Of a DNA stretch of 64,000 nt, positions 7,751 through 15,239 are shown one piece after another. Origin of the DNA: Alphaproteobacteria bacterium. GTDB lineage: Bacteria > Pseudomonadota > Alphaproteobacteria > Rickettsiales > UBA998. The notes under the pieces were generated by a model that did not search any database, was not told the origin of the DNA, and worked only from the letters and a program-made list of their open reading frames with translations. The stretch spans positions 1 to 64,000 of the forward strand of contig RDZH01000019.1 of NCBI GenBank assembly GCA_004293935.1, given 5' to 3'. The position numbers and the translations under genes were made by a program. Within the stretch, counting starts at the first letter, position 1. The number at the start of each line of letters is the position of its first letter.

Positions 7751-8139
7751 GAAACTATCAGTAACGCAAAATAGCCACCAAGTCCACTAAGAATTGAAAT
7801 GCTGATGCCCCATAAGGTATCGACAATCGTCATTTTGAGTGACCAGTTGCGCAGCAGGGCATAGTTGGTGATGTCATAGGTGCCATAGGCTAATAAGCCT
7901 AATAGTCCGCAATGGATGATAACGGGCATGATAGTAGGAGCAGCGAGGTGAGGTAGAACCCCCATATACACCAATATGGCATTATAACAGAGGTAAAAAA
8001 GCACGATGCACAGCATGTTGGGATTGTCACGCAATAACCCTCCCATCTCTTGACGATAAAACTTCCGTGCAACGAGCAACAGCCATATCGCATCAATGCA
8101 AATGAAGGTAAAAAACGCGCCAATAAATCCGTACAGCAT
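7747..8139 (-). CDS. DUF2177 family four-span inner-membrane protein
   Basis: 130 residues with about four transmembrane helices (LYGFIGAFFTFICIDAIWLLLV, MLCIVLFYLCYNAILVYMGVL and two more). The Asp-Trp pattern near the start (DAIWL) and the YGTYDITNYAL motif are typical of DUF2177 membrane proteins, whose function is not established. The start is set at the ATG at 8139 because AAGGGA stands at good distance before it; the track's longer start lacks this. It overlaps the alpha/beta hydrolase gene by ATGA. Confidence 0.8.
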   Translation of the reverse strand: MLYGFIGAFFTFICIDAIWLLLVARKFYRQEMGGLLRDNPNMLCIVLFYLCYNAILVYMGVLPHLAAPTIMPVIIHCGLLGLLAYGTYDITNYALLRNWSLKMTIVDTLWGISISILSGLGGYFALLIVS

Positions 8140-8439
8140 GGGAAGTCCCTTACTATCTATCACACCATGCCTTAAGCATCATAGGATAGATATGTAGAAG
8201 TGTTTTGCGAAAAATGCAATTATTATTATATATGTAGCATAGCGCACCTAACCTAAGCGATACGTGGTGATGAATGTTTTGACATAAAAGTCCTTAATTT
8301 TATCCTTTGCACTCATCACGCGCTATATCTTCTTGTCTTTTCATGGATTATTGGTTAGATAACTATCCCACATCATCTTATGTGGATATGACAATAGAAT
8401 ATATAAATAATATGAGACATCTACATAACTCTCACTTCT

Positions 8440-8510
8440 TGTCATACCCGCGAAGGCGGGTATCCATAAACTACTGTTGTTACTGGATTCCTGCCTTCGC
8501 AGGAATGACG
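8440..8510. repeat. GTCAT...ATGAC palindromic repeat, copy 2
   Basis: The left arm is GTCATACCCGCGAAGGCGGG and the right arm CCTGCCTTCGCAGGAATGACG. Both arms are small hairpins and together they form a larger inverted repeat. This is the best preserved unit of the family in the window. It lies upstream of the MFS transporter and supplies the spurious N-terminal extension of that ORF in the track. The rest of the 8140-8588 gap is AT-rich and shows no gene. Confidence 0.8.
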
Positions 8511-8587
8511 AACTGTTGATTTTATGGATTATGCAAAAGTCTCACTATAATAAGAACACATCACAGGATATAAGAAGGGTAATTGGT

Positions 8588-9841
8588 ATGAAAAAAGTGG
8601 TCATTTCAGGGATGATAGGCAATGGCTTGGAGTGGTATGATTACGCACTCTATGGTCAAGTGGTGTTTATTCTTGCCAAACATTTCTTTCCTGCTGGGGA
8701 TGAAACTGTGCAAATGTTAGCCGCCTTTGGTGTGTTCGCAGCGGCGTTTATTGTGCGCCCCATTGGTGCAGCCTTCTTTGGTTGGCTTGGGGATAAATAT
8801 GGCAGGAAACCTGCAATGGTGGTCGCTATTTTAATGATGGCACTACCCACGGGCGCGATCGGACTGCTTCCAACCTATGCAGAGATTGGCGTTTGGGCGC
8901 CGATTGCGCTGACCGTGATTCGGTTGCTGCAGGGGATGTCGCTTGGTGGTGAATTTTCAGGATCGATTGCCTATATTGTGGAACATGCACCCGCAAAGCG
9001 ACGAGGGATCGCAGGGGCTGCATCATTAGTGAGTCTAAAACTCGGATTTATGCTAGGTATTATTGTCGTGCGTGGCGTGATGGAGTTAGTGGGAGAAGAA
9101 GCCTTTCAAGCGTGGGGATGGCGTATTCCGTTTTTATTAGGCATTGTCATTGGGCTTATTGGGTTTTATATCCGCCATTATTGTGATGAAAGCCCGATCT
9201 ATGTGGAAGCTAAACAGGCAGAAAATCTTTCCCCACGCCCCATCCGTGAAGCATTTGGTTCGCATCCGTGGAAGATGGCGCAAGGGTTTGGTGCGTATGT
9301 TTCGGTGACGATGCCGTTTTATTTAATGACGGTGTTCTTTATCTCTTTTATGACCAAACATATGCATATTACGGTGAGTCATGCGCTGGACATTACCTTA
9401 ATGAATCTCAGCTTGATGGCAGTTGCAACGGCGATGTCGGCGCATATGTCGGATTATTTTGGACGTAAAAAAGTGATGATGGCTTCAGCGATCATGTGCA
9501 GCGTTACCATTTATCCTATGTTCGCCATGATGCAACAAGGTATGAATGTTGAATATTATATGCTAATACAGGGGATATTTTGCTTTATGTTGGGGTGTTA
9601 TATGGGACCAGTTGCCACCTTTTTGGTGGAATTATTCCCGACATCAGTGCGCTTTTCTGGTATGGCGATAAGCTATAATTTAGCTGCAGCATTGTTCGGA
9701 GGCACAGCACCCTTGCTGTGCGAATGGCTTATTGGGGCGACAGGAAGCTATCAATCCTTAGCCTATTATGTGATGCTGTGTAACCTTATATCCTTGATTG
9801 CACTCTATTATTACCGTGATCGATCAGGTGCGCCATTATAG
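8588..9841 (+). CDS. MFS transporter, metabolite:H+ symporter (MHS) type
   Basis: 417 residues. The start is set at MKKVVISGMIGNGLEWYDYALYG, preceded by AAGGG, because that is where the MHS family begins; the ORF track extends upstream through a repeat. The WYDYALYG motif, the GWLGDKYGRKPAM loop between helices 2 and 3, and RLLQGMSLGGEFSGSI are hallmarks of ProP/KgtP-like symporters. A second loop (MSDYFGRKKVMM) follows in the C-terminal half. About 12 helices are apparent. It likely imports a compatible solute, an amino-acid derivative or a dicarboxylate; the substrate cannot be read from sequence. Confidence 0.88.
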   Translation: MKKVVISGMIGNGLEWYDYALYGQVVFILAKHFFPAGDETVQMLAAFGVFAAAFIVRPIGAAFFGWLGDKYGRKPAMVVAILMMALPTGAIGLLPTYAEIGVWAPIALTVIRLLQGMSLGGEFSGSIAYIVEHAPAKRRGIAGAASLVSLKLGFMLGIIVVRGVMELVGEEAFQAWGWRIPFLLGIVIGLIGFYIRHYCDESPIYVEAKQAENLSPRPIREAFGSHPWKMAQGFGAYVSVTMPFYLMTVFFISFMTKHMHITVSHALDITLMNLSLMAVATAMSAHMSDYFGRKKVMMASAIMCSVTIYPMFAMMQQGMNVEYYMLIQGIFCFMLGCYMGPVATFLVELFPTSVRFSGMAISYNLAAALFGGTAPLLCEWLIGATGSYQSLAYYVMLCNLISLIALYYYRDRSGAPL

Positions 9842-9879
9842 TAGTAGATTTTTATAGAGACGACTGATATACTCATGCC

Positions 9880-10032
9880 ATGAAACAAGAAGATATAGAT
9901 GAACCGCCCATCCTTGAGCATGATGCTAAGAGTCAACCACTAGACAATACCCCTGAATATGGTGGACGCAAAGGGCTTGATCCAGTGCGTTTTGGTGATT
10001 GGGAATTGAATGGTAAATGCGTAGATTTTTAA
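9880..10032 (+). CDS. DUF1674 / SDHAF4-like small protein (not in the ORF track)
   Basis: A 50-codon frame gives MKQEDIDEPPILEHDAK...EYGGRKGLDPVRFGDWELNGKCVDF. The C-terminal block (GGRKGLDPVRFGDWE.NGKCVDF) is the conserved DUF1674 motif, homologous to mitochondrial SDHAF4, which assists flavinated SdhA during succinate dehydrogenase assembly. Length is typical for bacterial members. No clear ribosome-binding site precedes the ATG. Succinate dehydrogenase genes are not in the window, so the gene is an orphan here, as it often is. Confidence 0.85.
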   Translation: MKQEDIDEPPILEHDAKSQPLDNTPEYGGRKGLDPVRFGDWELNGKCVDF

Positions 10033-10038
10033 TCTCAG

Positions 10039-10557
10039 ATGATACCGATTTTTTTGATAAAGTGGAAAGTACGCATTAAACGCGCTGTAGGGGCGCAACG
10101 AGCCTCCCTCAATGCACGGGCGCGTGCCTCCCTAGAAGATACCTTAGAAGCCATTGCCCAAGAAACGGTTGAAACGGGAAAAATCTTTCTACGCCGTGTT
10201 CAATGTACCCTATGGTGTGCCCCCTCACATCAACGCGATCAGTTTAGAGAATATTATCGTCACATGTTGCTGCAAGTGCGCAAAGATTACGGGCTTGAAG
10301 ATGGTTCGTACTTATCCAAAGCCCAGCAAGCACAGCTTGAATCTTTGCGTATCTATGCGCGAGAGCAGCAATTAGATCGTTCCTTGAACCGCGCAGCCTT
10401 GCGCCGTATTCACGGCATGTTGATGCGCCACCCTGAAATGCATCAAGCCTTGCATGAGATACGGGGTAGCGTACATGGTGAACCAACTCAAAATCAAGAA
10501 ACACCGATGATGCACAAAGCCCCCTCACAGACGGTACGGCGTGAACCTTCACGATGA
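10039..10557 (+). CDS. Hypothetical basic helical protein (172 aa)
   Basis: 172 residues, Arg- and Gln-rich, predicted helical throughout, with no signal peptide and no clear membrane span. It begins 6 nt after the DUF1674 gene, so the two probably share a transcript. The run LNARARASLEDTLEAIAQETVETGKIFL and later YLSKAQQAQLESLRIYAREQQ suggest coiled-coil or helical-bundle structure. The C-terminal 25 residues are low-complexity and polar. I do not recognise a family. Confidence 0.6.
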   Translation: MIPIFLIKWKVRIKRAVGAQRASLNARARASLEDTLEAIAQETVETGKIFLRRVQCTLWCAPSHQRDQFREYYRHMLLQVRKDYGLEDGSYLSKAQQAQLESLRIYAREQQLDRSLNRAALRRIHGMLMRHPEMHQALHEIRGSVHGEPTQNQETPMMHKAPSQTVRREPSR

Positions 10558-10694
10558 ATGGCACAATTTTATCAACATAACATATAGTTTTAGTTGACTT
10601 TGAGATCATAATCTTATAAAAAACACCGAGTTTAGACTAAATCATATGTTTGATATGCGCTATTATGGTAGGTGCTTATCGTTATATTATTTAG

Positions 10695-10724
10695 TTGCAC
10701 TATTATTAGAGATAGTGTTTATAT
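10695..10724 (+). promoter_or_regulatory. Possible promoter of the tRNA-Ser region
   Basis: TTGCAC (10695-10700) and TTATAT (10719-10724) lie 18 bp apart, just upstream of the first tRNA-half module. If used, transcription would run through all three modules before reaching the intact tRNA-Ser. The boxes are imperfect, so this is a suggestion only. Confidence 0.3.
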
Positions 10725-10725
10725 C

Positions 10726-11063
10726 TTACGGAGTGGTGGCCGAGAGGCTGCCCGCAGTGCTTAGGCACTGCTAGTTTATGTTTGCCTTGCGGCCTTACTC
10801 GGCAGATCCAATCACTTACGGAGTGGTGGCCGAGAGGCTGCCCGCAGTGCTTAGGCACTGCTAGTTTATGGTTGCCTTCAGCCTTACTCGGCAGAAGAAG
10901 TACGTGAACTATCCAATCACTTACGGAGTGGTGGCCGAGAGGCTGCCCGCAGTGCTTAGGCACTGCTAGTTTATGTTTGCCTTGCGGCCTTACTCGGCAG
11001 GAGATGCGTGAACTATCCCCTTGCGGCCTTACTCGGCAGGAGATGCGTGAACTATCCAATTAC
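10726..11063 (+). repeat. Three tandem modules, each starting with the 5' end of the downstream tRNA-Ser
   Basis: The 25-nt string beginning TTACGGAGTGGTGGCCGAG occurs at 10726, 10816 and 10921, and again at 11064 as the start of the intact tRNA-Ser. In the three modules it is followed not by the rest of the tRNA but by CCCGCAGTGCTTAGGCACTG (a 7-bp hairpin with a TTAG loop) and a segment ending CTTACTCGGCAG. GCCGAG of the tRNA D-arm can pair with that CTCGGC. A 38-nt sub-unit (CCTTGCGGCCTTACTCGGCA...) is duplicated again before the tRNA. No protein is supported here. Confidence 0.85.
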
Positions 11064-11067
11064 TTAC

Positions 11068-11159
11068 GGAGTGGTGGCCGAGAGGCTGAAGGCGGCGGTT
11101 TGCTAAACCGTTATACGGTTAATCCCGTATCGGAGGTTCGAATCCTCTCCACTCCGCCA
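11068..11159 (+). tRNA. tRNA-Ser(GCU)
   Basis: A complete class II tRNA. Acceptor strands GGAGTGG and CCACTCC pair fully, the discriminator is G, and CCA is encoded. The anticodon loop TTGCTAA gives GCU, reading AGC/AGU serine codons. The D-arm is GGCCGAGAGGCT, the long variable arm follows the anticodon stem, and the T-arm contains GGTTCGAATCC. The 3' end serves as the attachment site of the integrative element; the 16-bp 3' segment is duplicated at 18121-18136. The intact copy is at the left border, so tRNA function is preserved after integration. Confidence 0.97.
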
Positions 11160-11161
11160 TT
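11146..11161 (+). other. attL core (tRNA-Ser 3' end)
   Basis: TCTCCACTCCGCCATT, covering the last 14 nt of the tRNA gene plus two bases, is repeated exactly at 18121-18136. Tyrosine integrases commonly use tRNA 3' ends, and the P4-type integrase gene of this element sits just inside the other copy. Confidence 0.9.
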
Positions 11162-11194
11162 AAATTATCGTAAATATCTAAAAAATATGGATAT

Positions 11195-11250
11195 TATTTC
11201 TATCCACTCAAAATATACCCCTAATTATACCCCCAAAGTGATGTGGGTAG
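11195..11250 (+). promoter_or_regulatory. Candidate integrase arm-type sites, left end
   Basis: Two TATACCCC-type boxes about 14 bp apart (TATACCCCTAATTATACCCC), preceded by ATTTCTATCCA and followed by GTGATGTGGG. A near copy with the same order and spacing lies at 17953-18013 near the right end. Paired direct repeats near both att cores are typical integrase arm-binding sites. The role is inferred. Confidence 0.5.
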
Positions 11251-11355
11251 GTGCTACGATGTACTGTTATTTTCATCAAAAGACAAGATAAGTAGGGTAG
11301 AGCGTATATATAATTCCTATTTTTGATAATCATGATTTTTCTTTCTCTTGATGCG

Positions 11356-11415
11356 TGCAAAAACTGCATAAACCCATGTTATGCTCTGGTTTTTGAGGTT
11401 TTTGCAGTTTTTGCA
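11356..11415. repeat. Inverted repeat of an element-specific motif (TGCAAAAACTGCA)
   Basis: TGCAAAAACTGCA at 11356-11368 and its perfect inverse TGCAGTTTTTGCA at 11403-11415 flank a 34-bp spacer. The right half extends into AACCTCAAAAACC when read on the other strand. Related copies occur at 12132-12160 and 16582-16610, so the motif marks intergenic gaps of the element. A replication-origin iteron or a regulator-binding site is possible. Confidence 0.6.
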
Positions 11416-11438
11416 TGGGGTGCGAGTTCTGTATTATG

Positions 11439-11630
11439 CTACTCAACAACACTCCTCACAATCAGCAACATACCATCTTCATCATGCGGATTAAAGGCTG
11501 GGTGGGTGGCGTGATAGACTGCAATCGCTTCTTGCTGTGATTGTCCTATTCCACATATAACCACATGCGGGTGCTGGGGTATGGTGCGCTTGCGTTCTAT
11601 ACGTTTGATGCGGTTGGATAATGCGCTCAT
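11439..11630 (-). CDS. Small hypothetical element protein (63 aa)
   Basis: 63 residues starting MSALSNRIKRIERKRTIPQ, a basic N-terminal helix, followed by a strand/helix stretch (HVVICGIGQSQQEAIAVYHATHP). Its ATG overlaps the stop of the upstream AT-hook-like gene by 4 nt, which supports it as a real, coupled gene. It is the last gene of the element operon. Small basic N-terminal proteins of this look often follow terminase-small-subunit-like genes in phages, but I cannot assign a function. Confidence 0.6.
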   Translation of the reverse strand: MSALSNRIKRIERKRTIPQHPHVVICGIGQSQQEAIAVYHATHPAFNPHDEDGMLLIVRSVVE

Positions 11631-12025
11631 CTACGTTCCTCAAGTGCGGTGATGCGCTGTTCTAATTCCAATGTTTCATAGTGCTTGCGATAGCCTTCTA
11701 ATAAATCAGCAAACGATTTACCCTCTTGTGGCGTGAGTTCACCCGCTGCTACCGCTGCAATCAGGTGTGCATGTGCGCTCATAACATCATGGGGATGATG
11801 TAGGGGAGGTATCGTGAAGCGAATCGGTGTATCTTTCGCGGTGGGCATGATGCGTTCCAGCACTAGCTTAATCGCTTGCATTTCTCCATTTTTAGCAAGT
11901 TCGATTGCTTTGCGCGTAATGGCTTCCGCTTCACCATCCAGCAATGATTGCAGATAGAGAGTGGATTGATTCCTACTCCCCTTGGGTCTACCTGCACCTT
12001 CTCTTTTTCCGCCTTTTTGTTTCAT
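11627..12025 (-). CDS. Small DNA-binding-like protein with GRPKGSRN motif (phage/island type)
   Basis: 132 residues. The N-terminus (KQKGGKREGAGRPKGSRNQST) is an AT-hook-like basic motif common in phage- and island-borne DUF5681-type and terminase-small-subunit-like proteins. A helical region (EAEAITRKAIELAKNGEMQAIKLVLERIMP) follows and the C-terminus is a coiled-coil-like stretch (YETLELEQRITALEERR). It probably binds DNA in the replication or packaging of the element. It overlaps the 63-aa gene downstream by ATGA and lies 130 bp after the DUF3987 gene, in which gap an element-specific motif copy is found. Confidence 0.7.
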   Translation of the reverse strand: MKQKGGKREGAGRPKGSRNQSTLYLQSLLDGEAEAITRKAIELAKNGEMQAIKLVLERIMPTAKDTPIRFTIPPLHHPHDVMSAHAHLIAAVAAGELTPQEGKSFADLLEGYRKHYETLELEQRITALEERR

Positions 12026-12131
12026 AGCTACTCACCAAACAATGATAATGATTGAATGTTTATCAATAGGATAACATGATATATTCCTAGGGTAAAGCTG
12101 CAAAAAATATAAGTGCAACCACCGTGCAGAA

Positions 12132-12160
12132 ACTGCATAAACCTCATAAACCCCTTACCT
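12132..12160 (+). repeat. Element-specific motif, second location
   Basis: GTGCAGAAACTGCATAAACC followed by TCATAAACC matches the motif at 11356-11415 with a few changes. It overlaps the 3' end of the DUF3987 gene. A third, inverted copy is at 16582-16610. Confidence 0.5.
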
Positions 12161-13708
12161 CCATTGTGCGACAAGTTCTGGATGAACATCATACAGCAAT
12201 GCAGGTCGCCCACCTTTCTCGGTGGTTTTTCCACGTTCTTTGATGATGCCTGCCTCGCACATAAAATCAAGGGCGTGATCTCGCCTTTTTCTATCACGTA
12301 GCGGAGAGTTTTTAGCGCGTGGTAGCTGGCTTGCATCAAGTATGGCTGTACGTTGTTTGGATAGCCATTTGAGAATAAGACGTGCGTCCCGTTGCTCTTG
12401 AGGTAGTGCCATATCGCCAAAGCATCGCACCGCCATAGGGAGGTAATAAGCATCAACCAAGGTAATAGCACGTTCTACGGTGTGTTTTTCTATGCTGGTT
12501 GGCTCATCCCAATCTGTGCCTACTGCCCAATCAAGAAACGCCAATACCCCCGCAATACGCACCACATAGCCACGCATTTTCCCTATGTGCGATTCTAGCA
12601 ATCCATCTGCTTCTTGTTCTCTTTGCGCTAGATGCTCGGCATAATCAAATAAGCAATCGCGTGCATCTTCCTCAAAAGGTACAGAAATGGATTGTGGCGT
12701 GCCATACTGATCCATGCGTAATTCCAACTTATAGAGTCGCGTAAAGATATGCATGAGTAGTTTTTTATCATAGCGTGTATTGTGCCTCTGTATTGGTACA
12801 CGATCCGAACAATCATAGAGAAAACGTGCAGATAATCCATCATCGGTGCTGGCATGAAATATCTCAGTCAAGCGTTGCGGTTGAATGCCCCCTAGCAAGG
12901 TGAGTAGTAGGCGTTGGATGATAAGCGGTTCAGGGCGGTTTCTTGTATCTACCGTGTAACGTCTGCCACCGAACGACTCAATATAAAACTGCCTATCTGT
13001 ACCGCCTCCATAACGCTCCATATTCATAAGTAAGCCTGCCATTTCATCACGCACCATGCATAAGCCTCGTGGGTTTTGTTGTACCAATTCTGCTATTTGT
13101 TCTATGCTTCCAGTAGTAACCACAATGCGCTTCCTGCGTGGCGGGTGCGGTTGTTTGATGGCTTCCTCTTTATCAGGCAGTGCATCGCCGTCCTTCAAGG
13201 CTTTTTTCGTTTGTTCCTTGCTTAGCTTTTCTTGTGCTTCATAGAGTTTCATTTTTTCCTGATATTCTGCTTTCAGTGCCTCATAATCGCTATTGATCTC
13301 TAATTCAAGTTCCTCAATAATACGACTGCACACATCCATTGCAGGAGATTTATTGCTGCTTGGTGCGCCTACAATCATCATCCATAAGGTTGGTGGTTCA
13401 TACCAATCATGCTTTGGGTTAATGCTACGGCTGATGCCAATCAATCCACCTGCTAGAGAAAGCACGGTGCTTGCTACATAACCAATCGGCGCACTTTTGC
13501 TAAGTGCTGCATCATGAATCACTTGTGCAAGCATAGGGGGTAAGGTAGCAAGAGGGAACAAAGGTGCAGGTGGTGATGTGGTGCTATCATACGCACCGCT
13601 TAACGGCTTCCATTCATTCGCTGATGAAGGGGGGATTTCTGCAAAGCCTTCGGGCAAAGCAAAGGGCTGTGCTGCCTGTGCAGCATCATTATGGGTGGTG
13701 TCAAACAT
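12155..13708 (-). CDS. DUF3987 (YfjI-like) helicase/primase-associated protein
   Basis: 517 residues with the DUF3987 architecture found in prophages and phage satellites. A proline-rich N-terminus is followed by an AAA-like core: VGAPSSNKSPAMDVC (modified Walker A, near residue 112), a charged coiled segment (LEINSDYEALKAEYQEKMKLYEAQEKLSKEQ), VTTGSIEQIAELVQQNPRGLCMVRDEMAGLL (near 210-240), and GGRRYTVDTRNRPE. The C-terminus has a winged-helix-like stretch (QLPRAKNSPLRDRKRRDHALDFMCEAGIIKERG). It probably unwinds or loads DNA for element replication together with the Toprim primase encoded 5 nt upstream. Confidence 0.85.
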   Translation of the reverse strand: MFDTTHNDAAQAAQPFALPEGFAEIPPSSANEWKPLSGAYDSTTSPPAPLFPLATLPPMLAQVIHDAALSKSAPIGYVASTVLSLAGGLIGISRSINPKHDWYEPPTLWMMIVGAPSSNKSPAMDVCSRIIEELELEINSDYEALKAEYQEKMKLYEAQEKLSKEQTKKALKDGDALPDKEEAIKQPHPPRRKRIVVTTGSIEQIAELVQQNPRGLCMVRDEMAGLLMNMERYGGGTDRQFYIESFGGRRYTVDTRNRPEPLIIQRLLLTLLGGIQPQRLTEIFHASTDDGLSARFLYDCSDRVPIQRHNTRYDKKLLMHIFTRLYKLELRMDQYGTPQSISVPFEEDARDCLFDYAEHLAQREQEADGLLESHIGKMRGYVVRIAGVLAFLDWAVGTDWDEPTSIEKHTVERAITLVDAYYLPMAVRCFGDMALPQEQRDARLILKWLSKQRTAILDASQLPRAKNSPLRDRKRRDHALDFMCEAGIIKERGKTTEKGGRPALLYDVHPELVAQWR

Positions 13709-13713
13709 GGGTA

Positions 13714-14286
13714 TTATCCTTCTAAAATAGTAGAGTTCTGCATCAATCGTTCATTAAAATCTTTGTAGCCTTGCGGGGCAATAATACGCACCATGCACCC
13801 TTGTTGTAGGAAGCGACTGCGTGCCTGTTCTGATGCATTTATGCCTGCGCTGTCATTATCACGAAAAATTAGCACTTCCCTAATGAGTTCAGGAAGTTGC
13901 ACATTGCCTAAGCCTGATGCGCTTCCGACTGCCCAACATGGTACGCCTGTCATCTTCATCACGCTCAAAGCATTTTCTATGCCCTCAGTTAGTCCAATGG
14001 TCGGTGCAATCGGGGCAAGCCTAAGCGCACAACCTCGTGATGATCCTAGCATTAGCTTCGGATTAATGCCTTCACCTTGTATCTTTTCGCCTTGCGGAGT
14101 AAGGTAGGTGCGGTGAATGGCGCACGGGTTGCCTTGCGCATCACGATAGAGTGCTACCATACATGGGTGCTTCTTTTTGGTTGCTGGGTGCAACATAGCG
14201 GGATGATAACGTATATCTTCAGGAATTATCACACCATCAAGTGCGCGGTGCTTCAGATAACGCATGACGGGATTATCATCGTGCAT
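13714..14286 (-). CDS. Toprim-domain part of a phage-type primase
   Basis: 190 residues. The sequence shows the DUF7146/Toprim primase core: HPAMLHPATKKKHPCMVALYRDAQGN...AIHRTYLTPQG, then TIGLTEGIENALSVM (Toprim Glu) and EVLIFRDNDSAGINASEQA (Toprim DxD). It would synthesise or support RNA primers for the element. It lacks the zinc-binding and N-terminal part, which is encoded by the overlapping upstream ORF in another frame. The pair is probably one gene broken at a G6 tract (14291-14296): with five Gs the frames join without a stop. Its own ATG lies inside the upstream ORF. Confidence 0.8.
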   Translation of the reverse strand: MHDDNPVMRYLKHRALDGVIIPEDIRYHPAMLHPATKKKHPCMVALYRDAQGNPCAIHRTYLTPQGEKIQGEGINPKLMLGSSRGCALRLAPIAPTIGLTEGIENALSVMKMTGVPCWAVGSASGLGNVQLPELIREVLIFRDNDSAGINASEQARSRFLQQGCMVRIIAPQGYKDFNERLMQNSTILEG

Positions 14287-14677
14287 GACACCCCCCTAAT
14301 GGATGAGCATCATTCCATAGGGCAAGAGCATATTTTTGCTTGCTTGCGCGTTGTGCTTCATCCTCATGATGATGAGGGCGGGGAAGTGGTGCAGCTATAA
14401 GCTGCCCACCCCCTGCAAATTGCGCCACTATCTGAGGCACTTCCTCAAAATTGCACCCTGTGAGAGCCTGTACAAAGGAAAAAGCATCTCCCCCTGTTCC
14501 TGCCTCAAAGTCATGATACAATCCTTTTTGCGTATCAAACACCCGCGCCCCTTTTGTACCTATGCGCACCTCATGACGATGCTGTATGACATGCGCTCCA
14601 TTGGCATAATGCTGTGCAAGTGCAAAGGCGTGATGATGAATTGCTGCACGCACCGCTTCTTTATTGAATGGGGTCAT
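14276..14677 (-). CDS. N-terminal part of the Toprim primase (possible frameshifted gene)
   Basis: 133 residues from the ATG at 14677 (GAGG precedes it). The block HEVRIGTKGARVFDTQKGLYHDFEAGTGGDAFSFVQAL matches the N-terminal region of DUF7146/Toprim primases, where a single polypeptide normally continues through W.DA.PL into the YL..R segment. Here the frame ends at WNDAHPLGGCHAR*, and the next ORF resumes with DNPVMRYLKHRAL. The join falls on six consecutive Gs (Cs on the plus strand). Either the gene is broken, the read has a homopolymer error, or slippage joins the two. Confidence 0.7.
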   Translation of the reverse strand: MTPFNKEAVRAAIHHHAFALAQHYANGAHVIQHRHEVRIGTKGARVFDTQKGLYHDFEAGTGGDAFSFVQALTGCNFEEVPQIVAQFAGGGQLIAAPLPRPHHHEDEAQRASKQKYALALWNDAHPLGGCHAR

Positions 14678-14945
14678 GGTGTGCCTCATTGTTTATTGGT
14701 GAAAAACTACCTAACAAAACATAACGCCCTACACGATGCAGCTTGCCTCGTTCTGTGGGTTGCCATGTCCAAGCGGTGACAATATCTATACCCTGCTTGC
14801 GCAATTCTTTGATGCGTCCTGCGGGATGAAGAATATCTAACAAGGTACGTGCTTCAAGGGAAGTGACTCCTAATACTCCACGTTCTTTCAAGGCGTGAAA
14901 TAATCGGCTGCGTTGCGCTGCCGTATTGGTGCTTAAATCATTCAT
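14661..14945 (-). CDS. Small helix-turn-helix-like element protein
   Basis: 94 residues from MNDLSTNTAAQRSRLFHALKERG, chosen because AGGGGG precedes this ATG at 7 nt. The pattern AQRSRLFHALKERGVLGVTSLEARTLLDILHPAGRIKELRKQGIDIVTAWTWQP is the helix-turn-helix domain common in small phage proteins that read as winged helices. It could regulate the element operon or act in replication. Its end overlaps the start region of the primase N-terminal ORF, so translation is coupled. Confidence 0.7.
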   Translation of the reverse strand: MNDLSTNTAAQRSRLFHALKERGVLGVTSLEARTLLDILHPAGRIKELRKQGIDIVTAWTWQPTERGKLHRVGRYVLLGSFSPINNEAHHDPIQ

Positions 14946-15006
14946 CTTACACCCCCTTTTCAGAAGATAAGCGGCTTTCAGCAATGCGTGCTTCCTCAAA
15001 CGGACT

Positions 15007-15093
15007 TTATTTTTTGCTTTTTTTTACTAGATGCACAATGCGCATAATAAGCAAGAGTATCTTGAGTGCGTGTTCCAAAAATTCATAATCCAT
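15007..15093 (-). CDS. 28-aa hydrophobic peptide ORF (not in the ORF track)
   Basis: A short frame MDYEFLEHALKILLLIMRIVHLVKKSKK with an AGGAG upstream at about 10 nt. It has an amphipathic or transmembrane centre and a basic tail, a form seen in small membrane peptides and some toxins. It lies in the gap between the 407-aa unknown and the helix-turn-helix gene, on the same strand. Evidence for translation is only the ribosome-binding site and peptide character. Confidence 0.35.
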   Translation of the reverse strand: MDYEFLEHALKILLLIMRIVHLVKKSKK

Positions 15094-15239
15094 GTGTTCA
15101 TTACTCCTAATGAAATAAATGATTGCGTTTCATAAGGAATATCATGACACAAAGCCAAGCGATTAAAAGGACTATAAACTCACAAATCCTATATATAACG
15201 TACTGTAAAACAAAGACGATAAAGAAAAAGTATATCGCT

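Noticed and set aside
8477-8587. N-terminal extension of the MFS transporter in the track
   Set aside because: The extra 37 residues translate the GTCAT palindrome; the family starts at MKKVVISGMIG with AAGGG before it.
10706-11059. 117-aa minus-strand ORF with repeated VRPQGKHKLAVPKHCGQPLGHHS
   Set aside because: It is the antisense reading of the tandem tRNA-half modules; repeats in the peptide only reflect DNA repeats, and no ribosome-binding site is present.
10726-11063. CRISPR-like array
   Set aside because: Three spaced repeats are present but the units are 90-105 bp with nearly identical spacers, no cas gene is near, and the repeated part is the tRNA-Ser 5' end.
12028-12471. 147-aa minus-strand ORF
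   Set aside because: It overlaps the DUF3987 gene in another frame on the same strand; the DUF3987 frame has family motifs and this one has none.
12155-14945. Complete prophage
   Set aside because: Replication and integration genes are present but no portal, capsid, tail or lysis gene is in the 7-kb element.
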